Assembly: GCA_035430165.1 (NCBI GenBank)
Contig: DAOMGE010000005.1
Location: 1-64,000, forward strand
DNA length: 64,000 nucleotides
Direction of reading: 5' to 3'
Source: UBA7239 sp035430165
GTDB lineage: Bacteria; Pseudomonadota; Gammaproteobacteria; Pseudomonadales; UBA7239
Positions 7,537 to 15,476 of this stretch are shown piece by piece. The translations under genes and the position numbers were made by a program. The notes under the pieces were generated by a model that was given only the letters and a program-made list of their open reading frames with translations, was not told the DNA's origin and did not search any database. The stretch's first letter is position 1. Each line of letters begins with the position of its first letter.

Positions 7537-8544
7537 TTATTTATCACGAACAAGACTGGCTATCCTGTCAGGCAGCCGACTGTCTGACACGGCATCCACA
7601 ATCAATGCATAGGTTTGCTGCGGCGCAATCGATTTGCATTTCATTTCATCTTTTTCTGTCATGACCACCGGCAAGTCATCACCAAATTGCAAATCACCTG
7701 CAGAAAATCTGTGATGATCCGGAAAAGCATGCTCGATCACATCCAGCCCCATACGACGCAATGTTGCAAAAAAGCGCGAGGGATTGCCAATACCGGCTAC
7801 TGCGTGCACACGCTGGTTTCCGGGTAAAAAATCCAGCGGCAGGACGTTTCCATCATGGAGAGCACGCCAATTGCATGGCTGCAATTGCATGATGTACTGG
7901 TCATCACGAAAAACAGTGCCGGTATCGCCATTGACCACAACACAATTGACCTCTTGCAGGCGACGGGGTGCCTCACGCAATGGGCCTGCCGGTAAACAGA
8001 AACCATTACCTATGCCACGCACGCCATCGAGCACCGCAATTTCGAGTGTGCGCGGCAAGCGATAATGCTGCAATCCATCGTCAGACAATATCAGGTCAAC
8101 GCTCGCTTGCGCACAAAACCATCTGGCAGCAGCCAGGCGATCGTGCGCAACGATGACCGGGCATCCTGTACGCCTTGCCAACAACAAAGGCTCATCGCCC
8201 ACAACAGCAGCGTCATCACTGGCCTGCACCAGACGAGGCTTGCCGGTGTGCGATCCGCCATAACCGCGACTGATAATGCCGACACGAATACCGCGTGCTT
8301 GCAATGACACTGCCAACCAGCAAATCAATGGCGTTTTACCGGTACCACCAAGGGCAATATTGCCGATCACCACAACGGGCAAGGAAAGTATTGGCTGTCT
8401 GCGCTGTAAAACTATCCGTCGAATGCGGGCGACGACCTGCAGACACTGTGACAACGGCCATAAAAGTATCAGGAAGGGTAAAAACCATGTCCGCCCTTCA
8501 TACCAGGCCGACAGCAGGATTTCACTCGCCGGTTTTTTCATCAC
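7537..8544 (-). CDS. lpxK: Tetraacyldisaccharide 4'-kinase
   Basis: A 335-residue inner-membrane-associated P-loop kinase that phosphorylates the 4' position of the lipid A disaccharide precursor. It has an N-terminal membrane-anchoring helix (about 18-35, WFLPFLILLWPLS), the unusual Walker A GNIALGGTGKTPLICWL (about 62-78), the SRGYGG switch, the D-D-G-L-Q-H motif in LSDDGLQHYRL, and the late TEKDEMKC motif. Its ATG overlaps the end of exbD by 23 bases, so translation is probably coupled. Confidence 0.95.
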   Translation of the reverse strand: MMKKPASEILLSAWYEGRTWFLPFLILLWPLSQCLQVVARIRRIVLQRRQPILSLPVVVIGNIALGGTGKTPLICWLAVSLQARGIRVGIISRGYGGSHTGKPRLVQASDDAAVVGDEPLLLARRTGCPVIVAHDRLAAARWFCAQASVDLILSDDGLQHYRLPRTLEIAVLDGVRGIGNGFCLPAGPLREAPRRLQEVNCVVVNGDTGTVFRDDQYIMQLQPCNWRALHDGNVLPLDFLPGNQRVHAVAGIGNPSRFFATLRRMGLDVIEHAFPDHHRFSAGDLQFGDDLPVVMTEKDEMKCKSIAPQQTYALIVDAVSDSRLPDRIASLVRDK

Positions 8545-8950
8545 GACGCGTGGTAATACTCAGTTTTGAAAAACCCAGCTGCCCGGCAACATCCATCGCC
8601 GTGACAACCGCCTGATGGCGGGCATTGGCATCTGCCGTCAGGATCATCGGAATATCCGTGCGATTGCCCGCAATTTGCCGTAAACCCTTGCGCAAGGCAT
8701 CTGGCTGGTTCGTTGCCACCGGACGCCCGTTAATTGAATAGCTGCCATCTTCATGCACGGCCAACTCCACGGTTTCCGGTTGCCGTTGCTGGCCTGCTGT
8801 CTGCTCTGCCTTGGGCAGCGACAAACGCAACTCCGCGTTGTGTGTAAAACGGCTGGACACCATGAAGAAAATCAGCAGCACCAACAGGATGTCGATAAAC
8901 GGCACCACGTTGATGTGATCTTCATAGCGCGGACGCTTGCGAATTTTCAC
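8522..8950 (-). CDS. exbD: ExbD/TolR-family biopolymer transport protein
   Basis: A 142-residue protein with a short basic cytoplasmic N-terminus (KIRKRPRYED), one membrane helix (about 13-35) carrying the proton-channel Asp in VVPFIDILLVLLIFFM, and a periplasmic domain. With the ExbB protein upstream it would form a proton-motive-force-driven motor. I chose GTG at 8950, 7 bases after the exbB stop and preceded by GGAG; an ATG at 9022 would overlap exbB and add 24 unrelated residues. No tonB gene is nearby. The placement before lpxK is a known gammaproteobacterial arrangement, so the pump may serve envelope functions rather than a single receptor. Confidence 0.88.
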   Translation of the reverse strand: MKIRKRPRYEDHINVVPFIDILLVLLIFFMVSSRFTHNAELRLSLPKAEQTAGQQRQPETVELAVHEDGSYSINGRPVATNQPDALRKGLRQIAGNRTDIPMILTADANARHQAVVTAMDVAGQLGFSKLSITTRRDEKTGE

Positions 8951-8957
8951 CGCAATC

Positions 8958-9605
8958 TCACTCCGTTTCCTCGAGCAGCTTTTCGCTGCTTTTGACTTTA
9001 CGATTGCTGTGCAGCGCATCAACCAGTTTCATGGCATCTTGCTGAATGCTCACCATGAATCCATCCACCAGCCTGAGGAAATAACGATTGGCGAGAAACG
9101 CCGGAATGGCGACAGCAAGACCCGTGGCGGTCGTGATCAGCGCCTCGGAAATGCCACCCGCCAGCGCGCCGGGATTGCCAGTTCCACCTTCCAGCATGAT
9201 CGCGGAAAAAATCTTGATCGTCCCGACGACTGTGCCCAACAAACCGAGTAACGGCGCCACATTGGCAATAGCACCCAACACGGTGATATAGCGTTCCAGA
9301 TCGTGCTGCACGCGACTGGCGGCGACTTCCATGCTTTCGATCATCACGGCCCGACCATGTCGACTGTTGCTGAGGCCTGCAGCCAGCACTTGCCCCAACG
9401 GGGAAGATTCATGCAATGACTTGATCTTCTTGCTATCGAGCTGGCCCTGCTTGAGCCAGTTCCAGATTTCTGCCAGCAAGGAAGCAGGCACAATTTTTCG
9501 AGGATTGAGAAACCAGTAACGTTCCGAGACAACCATGAACACGATGATTGAACAGAGAAGTAGCGGCACCATCATCCAGCCGCCAGCCAAGACCATCTCG
9601 TACAC
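8958..9605 (-). CDS. exbB: ExbB/TolQ/MotA-family proton channel subunit
   Basis: A 215-residue inner-membrane protein: TM1 about 5-27 (GGWMMVPLLLCSIIVFMVV), a cytoplasmic loop, and two further helices in the conserved GAIANVAPLLGLLGTVVGTI and ALITTATGLAVAIPAFLANRYF blocks that define the MotA/TolQ/ExbB family. It pairs with ExbD in the next gene to convert proton flow into mechanical work. I chose GTG at 9605 because GGGGGT lies a few bases upstream and the protein then begins just before TM1; ATG at 9596 is an alternative. It is the first gene of the leftward operon continuing through lpxK, kdsB and murB. The comEC gene that I recall upstream in relatives is replaced by a glycosyltransferase gene. 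Confidence 0.88.
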   Translation of the reverse strand: MYEMVLAGGWMMVPLLLCSIIVFMVVSERYWFLNPRKIVPASLLAEIWNWLKQGQLDSKKIKSLHESSPLGQVLAAGLSNSRHGRAVMIESMEVAASRVQHDLERYITVLGAIANVAPLLGLLGTVVGTIKIFSAIMLEGGTGNPGALAGGISEALITTATGLAVAIPAFLANRYFLRLVDGFMVSIQQDAMKLVDALHSNRKVKSSEKLLEETE

Positions 9606-9727
9606 GCCTACCCCCAACGCCCATCCTGAAAACGGGCGCAACTTTACCATATAGCAGGGAGAGGGACACGGACGAAACTGTAATCTGCACGGACACCAGA
9701 CCACCAGGCACAGGCAGCACGATCAGG

Positions 9728-11128
9728 TTATCGCTGCTGGAACCTCGCAGCTGGGTGACGGAGTGAGAGCAGCGCCAGGAACAGCGAGAGCCACACGAAA
9801 ACGGTCATGAATTGCGTGGCCTTGCCCATCATGATCAGGGCAAATGCGAGCGGGAAATGCATGAACACGTAGTACAGTGGCCCATGCTGGCTGACTTCCT
9901 GTTGCATGATCGTAGCCATTTCACCGACCGGATCCATAATGTGATTCTGCTGCACAATCGGCAACAACCAGCCGTCATCAACCAACAAGCAGGATACAGA
10001 CAACAGGAATAGCGCCAGCAATCCATAAAAACGCTTTTCAAACAAAAAACCGCCGAGAACGATAATCGGGAATATCAGCAAAATCAGGTAGGAATAAAAA
10101 AAATTGGGCAGCGACACCAACATGGTCGTAACCACAAGGGCAAAGCAAAGTGTGTCATACCAGCCAACATCCCTGACCCTGGCACGCGCCAACATCAACC
10201 AGCAGATACAGGCAATCATCGGCAGCCTGATGACATTCAGCCACACGATAAAACGGTTTGGCAGCAACCCGTACGTACAAAAGACTTTGACAATACCGAA
10301 ATTGCCGGTCGAATGATTCAGGGCCTCGGTCCAGTCCTCGGACACAGGCTCCCCCAGCAATACTGGCAGAATCTGCTTCACATAAAATATGTTTTCATCC
10401 CATCCGAAAAACCAGATAGCACACAGCACAATCAACACAAAACTGATGGCCGCATAGACCAGTACAGACCATTGTTTTTTCAGTAACGGATATACAAGCA
10501 GGAAAACAGGATAGAGTTTGGCCGCGGCCAGATATGCAAACAGGAAACCAGAAAACCATGGCCAGCGCCGCATACAGACAAATGCCAGGACGGCTGCCGC
10601 GATAATAAAATTCTCACCACCGGTACCACCGAGCACACGAAAAAAAGGAACATACAAACAAGCAAAAACTATTGCGCCCGAAAGAAAAACAAAGCGCCGT
10701 GAATTGCTCACGCTTCCAGGAACGGCGATAAAAACCTGACGAATCGAAAAGACTATTGTCGATGCGTATAGCATTAAAGCAACGCCGGTAAATCCCTGGC
10801 TGAACGTATTGACATTAAAACCCTTGCCATCGAAACCGGTAACAAAAGGAAACAGATAAGGAGTCGGAAATTTAAAGACAATGGCTCCGGGCTTGTACAA
10901 ACTGACAAGATCCTCTCCGCGCCTGTATATTTCACCACTCGTGAAATGGCCGATCACCGCTTGCATGAAAATGGGCAAATCAAAATAACCATGCAAATAG
11001 ACGGCACGAATCTGGAAACAGAAATAGACAAACGCAGGAATGATCACTAACGCCGATGCAAACCATGCCCATGTCTGCTTCAACTCGTCAGGCTTCAAGT
11101 GAGTGCAATTCAAGTCAACCTGCTTCAA
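9728..11128 (-). CDS. Polytopic membrane glycosyltransferase-like protein (GT87/DUF2029 type)
   Basis: A 466-residue integral membrane protein with about ten to twelve helices. The features point to the GT-C fold family GT87/DUF2029: the first periplasmic loop contains the acidic segment YFDLPIFMQAV, which is followed by GGTGGENFIIAAAVLAFVCMRR and AAKLYPVFLLVYPLLKKQW, the latter a typical GT87 block (K-x-x-P). Such enzymes transfer a sugar from a polyprenyl-phosphate donor on the outer face of the inner membrane. Acceptor and product are unknown, and no polysaccharide genes adjoin it. It ends about 120 bases before exbB and is probably transcribed separately. Confidence 0.65.
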   Translation of the reverse strand: MKQVDLNCTHLKPDELKQTWAWFASALVIIPAFVYFCFQIRAVYLHGYFDLPIFMQAVIGHFTSGEIYRRGEDLVSLYKPGAIVFKFPTPYLFPFVTGFDGKGFNVNTFSQGFTGVALMLYASTIVFSIRQVFIAVPGSVSNSRRFVFLSGAIVFACLYVPFFRVLGGTGGENFIIAAAVLAFVCMRRWPWFSGFLFAYLAAAKLYPVFLLVYPLLKKQWSVLVYAAISFVLIVLCAIWFFGWDENIFYVKQILPVLLGEPVSEDWTEALNHSTGNFGIVKVFCTYGLLPNRFIVWLNVIRLPMIACICWLMLARARVRDVGWYDTLCFALVVTTMLVSLPNFFYSYLILLIFPIIVLGGFLFEKRFYGLLALFLLSVSCLLVDDGWLLPIVQQNHIMDPVGEMATIMQQEVSQHGPLYYVFMHFPLAFALIMMGKATQFMTVFVWLSLFLALLSLRHPAARFQQR

Positions 11129-11148
11129 ATACGATTCACGTTAAAAAA

Positions 11149-11730
11149 CTAGAAATAGGATTGGCTGCGATCGGTGTGGTCAGTCACATCACGCACACCT
11201 TCCAATCCGGGGACTTTTTCCAGCAAGGTTCGCTCAACACCTTCCTTGAGCGTCAGATCAACCGAGGCACATCCCTGACAACCCCCGCCAAATTTCAGTA
11301 CAGCTGTGTTGCCGTCCATACGCTCCAGTGACACTTCACCACTGTGGGCAGCCAGCTGCGGATTGACTTCGTTGTAGAGCACGTAATTGACCTTGTCTGC
11401 CAGCGGGCTGTCATCACTGACCTGCGGTAATTTGGCGTTGGGCGCCTTTATCGTCAGCTGCCCGCCCATGCGGTCAGCCGAATAGTCGACTTTGGCATCT
11501 TTCAGGAAAGGTATGCTGCGTCCATCAAAATAGCAGCGAAAGCTTTTCAGCTCGATAAACTCGTCACCTTCTTTTTCCTCGCCGGGTCGGCAATAGGCTA
11601 TGCAGGTTTCGGCCCGCGAGGTTCCCGGGTCATTCACAAACATACGGACAGCGATACCGGGAGTGTTCTGCTTGGCAAGCAACTCAAACAAGTAGTCCTG
11701 GGCAGAATCAGTAATATCAACTTCGAGCAT
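11149..11730 (-). CDS. nfuA: Fe-S biogenesis protein NfuA
   Basis: A 193-residue iron-sulfur carrier. The N-terminal domain (1-95) is a degenerate A-type carrier fold; the C-terminal Nfu domain carries the cluster-binding CxxC at Cys151/Cys154 in FGGGCQGCASVD. NfuA dimers deliver [4Fe-4S] clusters to targets such as aconitase and lipoyl synthase, especially under oxidative stress or iron limitation. I chose ATG at 11730 because GAGGTG sits about 8 bases upstream; a GTG at 11739 would overlap that site. Confidence 0.95.
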   Translation of the reverse strand: MLEVDITDSAQDYLFELLAKQNTPGIAVRMFVNDPGTSRAETCIAYCRPGEEKEGDEFIELKSFRCYFDGRSIPFLKDAKVDYSADRMGGQLTIKAPNAKLPQVSDDSPLADKVNYVLYNEVNPQLAAHSGEVSLERMDGNTAVLKFGGGCQGCASVDLTLKEGVERTLLEKVPGLEGVRDVTDHTDRSQSYF

Positions 11731-11818
11731 GGTCAGCACACCTCAATATATCCGAGCATCATTGTAGGACTTTTAGGGGCCAATAAAAACAGACAAAAAG
11801 TAAGGAACAGAAAGAACC

Positions 11819-13219
11819 TTAATCAATAACCTTGTTCTTGAGACGTTGGGCAGCAGTCAGGAGCGCCTTCAGAACCCTGTCCTTGTCATAGTTTTTAACC
11901 TTGTCCAGATCCAGGAACATGGAGAAACCATCAGCGCGCTGTTCAAAATAGGCCTGTTTGTCGCCGACATTCTTGCGGAAATCGACAACACTGTAGACAC
12001 GGATAGGCTGGCTGAATCCTTTCAGGCTAACTGTTCCCTTGTCGTCACACAAAATGACATCGCGAATCAATGAATAGGTTTCATGGGAGATCAGTATCTC
12101 ACCCGGTGGTGCCGCTGTTTCAAGGCGACTGGCAAGATTCACCTCCGTTCCCAACACCGTGTAGTCAAGACGCTGGTCCGTACCAAAATTCCCGACTGTG
12201 CAATAACCCGTATTGATGCCCATCCTGATTTCCAGTGGCGTCTCAATACCCTGGCCAAGCCAATGCTGGCGCATGATGCGCATGTGTTTTTTCATTTCAA
12301 TGGCCATCGACACGCAAGCCAGGCAATCAGCCTGTGCCCCGCGAGTTGTCGGATCGCCAAAAAATACCATGATGGCATCACCGATAAACTTATCGATAGT
12401 TCCGCCATACTTATGGATAATTTGTGACATCTCATTCAGGTAATGGTTGAGCATGTCCGTCATGTCTTCCGCTTCCATTTTTTCTGAAAGCTCGGTAAAA
12501 CCCGTTATATCAGAGAAAAAGACAGTAAGCCTTTTACGATTGGTTTCCAGCTTCACCTCACGACCGGAGAAAATGGTGCGCCAGATTTGTGGGGATACAT
12601 AGCGGGACAGCTTCCACATTTTCATGCGCAAGTCCTGATGTTCCGTTGCGGATTTCATCAGACGATTCTTCAAGTCCGTTATGCGCTTATTGGTAAAATA
12701 GGAGATGAGACCGGAATAAATTACTGCGCCAATCATGGCAGGCATGCTCATCGCCAATTCACCCTGTAACAACCACATAGGCTTGTGAAACAACAAGGTG
12801 AGCAGAAAACCGAACACAATAGCCGCAATGGATTGCAGCCAGTATCGAACCCCATAGTTCATCAATGCCAGGGAACTGATCCATGCGACGAACACAAACG
12901 CCGCCAACAGATTGAAATCAATGAACCCTATCAGCATGCCCATCAGGACGGCATCAACATAAACGGATGCATGAAAGATATCTTGCTGGCGATCTTCAAA
13001 ATAACGAATGACTGTCCAGTACAGGGCGTGCGGATAGGCAAGCAGTATCAGCATAAATACGTGACTGATACCAAAAGACCGCCAGGCATCAACCACAGCC
13101 AACGTACCCACCGCTGACAGGGTCAGCAACAGTCGAAAATAGTAGTCGTTGCGTGGATTGGAGGCGTTCGGGTCGTCTTCTACCTGAACGAAGCCTGATT
13201 GTTCGTTATTAGCTGTCAT
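11819..13219 (-). CDS. Membrane-anchored class III adenylate cyclase
   Basis: A 466-residue protein with six predicted helices in residues 28-175, a short coiled linker, and a class III cyclase catalytic domain (about 225-415). The two metal-binding Asp residues are in FFSDITGF (Asp237) and FIGDAIMVFFG (Asp281). The purine-selecting residues are Lys277 (TIDKFIGD) and Asp352 (RLDYTVLG), the adenylate pattern. Asn361/Arg365 (EVNLASRLE) complete the transition-state pair. All catalytic residues are present, so it should make cAMP. The membrane region resembles MASE2-type sensor domains, but I am not sure of that assignment. A region of about 50 residues after the catalytic domain (FRKNVGDKQAYFEQRADGFSMF) has no recognised role. 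Confidence 0.88.
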   Translation of the reverse strand: MTANNEQSGFVQVEDDPNASNPRNDYYFRLLLTLSAVGTLAVVDAWRSFGISHVFMLILLAYPHALYWTVIRYFEDRQQDIFHASVYVDAVLMGMLIGFIDFNLLAAFVFVAWISSLALMNYGVRYWLQSIAAIVFGFLLTLLFHKPMWLLQGELAMSMPAMIGAVIYSGLISYFTNKRITDLKNRLMKSATEHQDLRMKMWKLSRYVSPQIWRTIFSGREVKLETNRKRLTVFFSDITGFTELSEKMEAEDMTDMLNHYLNEMSQIIHKYGGTIDKFIGDAIMVFFGDPTTRGAQADCLACVSMAIEMKKHMRIMRQHWLGQGIETPLEIRMGINTGYCTVGNFGTDQRLDYTVLGTEVNLASRLETAAPPGEILISHETYSLIRDVILCDDKGTVSLKGFSQPIRVYSVVDFRKNVGDKQAYFEQRADGFSMFLDLDKVKNYDKDRVLKALLTAAQRLKNKVID

Positions 13220-13287
13220 TGTGGTTACAGGATTACATCTTCTCTACCCTTTTGTAGAGGGTAGCGTCAGCACTCCTGCTTGGCAAC

Positions 13288-14328
13288 TCAAAAAAGCCCG
13301 AGCTGACCGCCCTGCTCCTCCAGATTCACGCCAATGCCAATGAGCCGGACAGGTTTCTGGCCACGCTGGTAAGCCATATCCAGTAAAGCAGCAAACGCAG
13401 ACAAAGAGGGCAACAATGAACCGCGCTCCAGTGTCGTCGCCGTAAAATCGCAGAACCGGATCTTGATAAACGGTGAAAGAATCCGGTATTGGGAACCGAG
13501 ATCCTGCATACGCTGTTTCAGTTTTTCATAAAGGGCTGGCAAGCGATCCCTTGCAGTCTGTCGATCAGGCAAATCAAACACATAAGTATGCTCAACACTC
13601 AAGGATCTTCGACTGCGCTCCGGGCTGACGAGCCGTTCATCAATACCACGGGCATAGTTATAGAGGCGATCGCTAAAAGACCCGAACCTGTCAAACAGCT
13701 CCAGACGGCTGAACGTCTGGAGCTGGGCACAGGTTTCTATCCCCGCTTGGCGCATCTGTTGCAGCATCACCGGGCCAACACCCGGGATACGCGATACTGA
13801 CAAACCAGCCACAAATTCCTCTATTTGTGCCGGAGGCAATACAAACAGACCATCCGGCTTGAGCCAGTCACTTGCCACCTTTGCCAGAAACTTGTTCGGT
13901 GCCACACCCGCTGAAACCGTGATGCCCAATTCGCGAGCAACTTGTTGTCGTATCGCCTCTGCCATAAAGGTGGCACTGCCATCGTAGAACGGTGATTCAG
14001 TGACGTCGAGAAAAGCCTCATCAAGTGATACAGGCTCCACCTGCAGGGTAAATCGCTGGAAAATATCACGCATCTGGCTCGCCACCTCCCGATACTTGGC
14101 CATATTACCGGGCAACAGGATCAATTCCGGACACAGGCGACGAGCCACAGCGCTAGGCATGGCTGAATGGATCCCGTAAGCGCGAGCGGCGTAATTGCAA
14201 GTCGCAATCACCCCCCTGCGCCTGGCGTCGCCACCTACAGCAACAGGGCGACCGCGTAAGGACGGATCATCCCGTTCCTCTACGGCAACAAAAAAGCAAT
14301 CGGCATCACAATGAATGATTTTGCGCAT
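13288..14328 (-). CDS. dinB: DNA polymerase IV (Y-family translesion polymerase)
   Basis: A 346-residue DinB. The palm metal ligands are in CDADCFFVAVE (about 6-16) and VSLDEAFLDVT (about 103-113). The thumb HhH block SRIPGVGPVMLQQM and the little-finger start KIRFCDFTATTLERG are present, and the C-terminus QLGLF resembles the beta-clamp binding peptide of Pol IV (E. coli QLVLGL). It copies past damaged bases at the cost of fidelity. Two LexA-type sites lie 11-64 bases upstream, so SOS induction is expected. Confidence 0.95.
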   Translation of the reverse strand: MRKIIHCDADCFFVAVEERDDPSLRGRPVAVGGDARRRGVIATCNYAARAYGIHSAMPSAVARRLCPELILLPGNMAKYREVASQMRDIFQRFTLQVEPVSLDEAFLDVTESPFYDGSATFMAEAIRQQVARELGITVSAGVAPNKFLAKVASDWLKPDGLFVLPPAQIEEFVAGLSVSRIPGVGPVMLQQMRQAGIETCAQLQTFSRLELFDRFGSFSDRLYNYARGIDERLVSPERSRRSLSVEHTYVFDLPDRQTARDRLPALYEKLKQRMQDLGSQYRILSPFIKIRFCDFTATTLERGSLLPSLSAFAALLDMAYQRGQKPVRLIGIGVNLEEQGGQLGLF

Positions 14329-14338
14329 ACATCTATAC

Positions 14339-14354
14339 TTGTATATTTATACAG
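14339..14354. promoter_or_regulatory. Near-consensus LexA box, proximal to dinB
   Basis: On the minus strand the site reads CTGTATAAATATACAA, matching the gammaproteobacterial CTGT-N8-ACAG SOS operator in 15 of 16 constrained or spacer positions (only the last G differs), with the typical AT-rich spacer. It ends 10 bases before the dinB ATG. Confidence 0.7.
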
Positions 14355-14376
14355 TTACATTTATACACCGGCGTAA

Positions 14377-14392
14377 CTGTATAAATCAACAG
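14377..14392. promoter_or_regulatory. LexA box, distal to dinB
   Basis: On the plus strand the site reads CTGTATAAATCAACAG, an exact CTGT-N8-ACAG match. It lies 48 bases upstream of the dinB ATG and 22 bases from the proximal box, so LexA could bind both sites and repress tightly. It also lies upstream of tRNA-Pro on the opposite strand, but too far away to be its obvious operator. Confidence 0.8.
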
Positions 14393-14423
14393 TTAATTTG
14401 TGAAGATATAACACCTCAAGGTG

Positions 14424-14450
14424 TTGATACCATGCAGCTCTGGTTATAAT
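14424..14450 (+). promoter_or_regulatory. Sigma-70 promoter for tRNA-Pro
   Basis: A perfect -10 TATAAT (14445-14450) follows TTGATA (14424-14429) at a short 15-base spacing. A GC-rich discriminator (GGCAGCGCC) comes after it, as in stringently controlled tRNA promoters. The mature tRNA begins 46 bases downstream. Confidence 0.55.
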
Positions 14451-14495
14451 GGCAGCGCCAAAACAGCCCGCTCGCCGGCTGTATGAGTAAAGCTT

Positions 14496-14572
14496 CGGAG
14501 TGTAGCTCAGCTTGGTAGAGCACTGTCTTCGGGAGGCAGGGGCCGGAGGTTCGAATCCTCTCACTCCGACCA
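14496..14572 (+). tRNA. tRNA-Pro (anticodon CGG)
   Basis: A full 77-base cloverleaf: acceptor CGGAGTG/CACTCCG, D-arm GCTC/GAGC, anticodon stem CTGTC/GGCAG with loop TTCGGGA (anticodon CGG at 14530-14532), T-arm with GGTTCGAATCC, discriminator A and encoded CCA. The arrangement matches E. coli proK. It reads CCG codons. The terC gene starts 60 bases downstream with no terminator visible between them. Confidence 0.97.
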
Positions 14573-14632
14573 GTTTTACTATCCAGCATTCGCTATTCCA
14601 CATTTACTATTCCGCATAAAGATTGGAACCCC

Positions 14633-15391
14633 ATGCATTTACTGACCGACCCACAAGCCTGGCTGGCATTTTTTACCCTGACCGCACTCGAGTTAGTACT
14701 AGGCATCGATAACATCATCTTCATCTCGATACTCGTCGAGAAAGTGCCTAAAGAACAACGCAACCTGACCCGGCGCATCGGATTGTTTCTCGCCATGTTC
14801 ATGCGCATTGGCCTGTTGGTGACACTGGCCTGGATTGCCGGCATGACCGCCCCACTGTTCAGTCTGCTGGAACACAGCGTGTCCGGACGCGACATCATCC
14901 TGATTGCAGGAGGATTGTTCCTGCTATGGAAAAGCACCCAGGAAATTCACCAGCTACTGGAAGGTGTTGAAGGCGAAGCATCCAGCCATACCAAAAACAA
15001 TTTCGTTGCCATTATTGTGCAGATCATCATTATCGATCTGGTATTTTCACTGGATTCAATTATCACAGCCGTCGGCATGACAGGACAGATTCCCGTCATG
15101 ATCGCAGCAGTTGTTGCTTCTGTGGGACTGATGATGATGTTCGCCGGACATCTTGGTGAATTCATTGAAAATCACCCTACCATCAAAATGCTTGCACTCG
15201 CGTTCCTGATGGTCGTAGGTGTTGTATTGATTGCAGACGGCACAGGTTCACATGTACCAAAAGGTTATGTGTATTTTGCCATGGCATTTTCGATTATCGT
15301 GGAATCACTGAATATCCGGCTTCGTAAACGTGCCAGCAAACCGGTTAACTTGCACGAGGCCTACGCCAGCGAAGACTCTACTGGCGACTGA
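14633..15391 (+). CDS. TerC-family integral membrane protein
   Basis: A 252-residue protein with seven predicted membrane helices and the two family signatures: ELVLGIDNIIFISIL (about 20-34), with the conserved Asp/Asn, and IIIIDLVFSLDSIITAVGM (about 126-144), with paired Asp residues inside helices. TerC-family proteins are linked to metal homeostasis, notably manganese export, and to tellurite resistance; the substrate here is not known. The start ATG follows TTGGAACCCC rather than a strong ribosome site. It ends before a strong bidirectional terminator shared with the decarboxylase gene. Confidence 0.9.
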   Translation: MHLLTDPQAWLAFFTLTALELVLGIDNIIFISILVEKVPKEQRNLTRRIGLFLAMFMRIGLLVTLAWIAGMTAPLFSLLEHSVSGRDIILIAGGLFLLWKSTQEIHQLLEGVEGEASSHTKNNFVAIIVQIIIIDLVFSLDSIITAVGMTGQIPVMIAAVVASVGLMMMFAGHLGEFIENHPTIKMLALAFLMVVGVVLIADGTGSHVPKGYVYFAMAFSIIVESLNIRLRKRASKPVNLHEAYASEDSTGD

Positions 15392-15420
15392 TAATACTTT
15401 TTGCATTTCAAAGCAGGCAA

Positions 15421-15459
15421 AAAAAAGGCTGATGCAGTTACGATGCATCAGCCTTTTTT
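15421..15459. terminator. Bidirectional intrinsic terminator
   Basis: The stem GGCTGATGCA/TGCATCAGCC with a 7-base loop is flanked by A6 on the left and T6 on the right. It can stop terC (rightward) and the ornithine decarboxylase gene (leftward), which converge here. Confidence 0.92.
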
Positions 15460-15476
15460 ACTACTCTAGCAATACA

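Noticed and set aside
13220..13287. A small gene or regulatory RNA between dinB and the cyclase gene
   Set aside because: The 68-base gap has only a short CTACCCTTTTGTAGAGGGTAG inverted repeat, which may be a weak hairpin but lacks a T-run after it.
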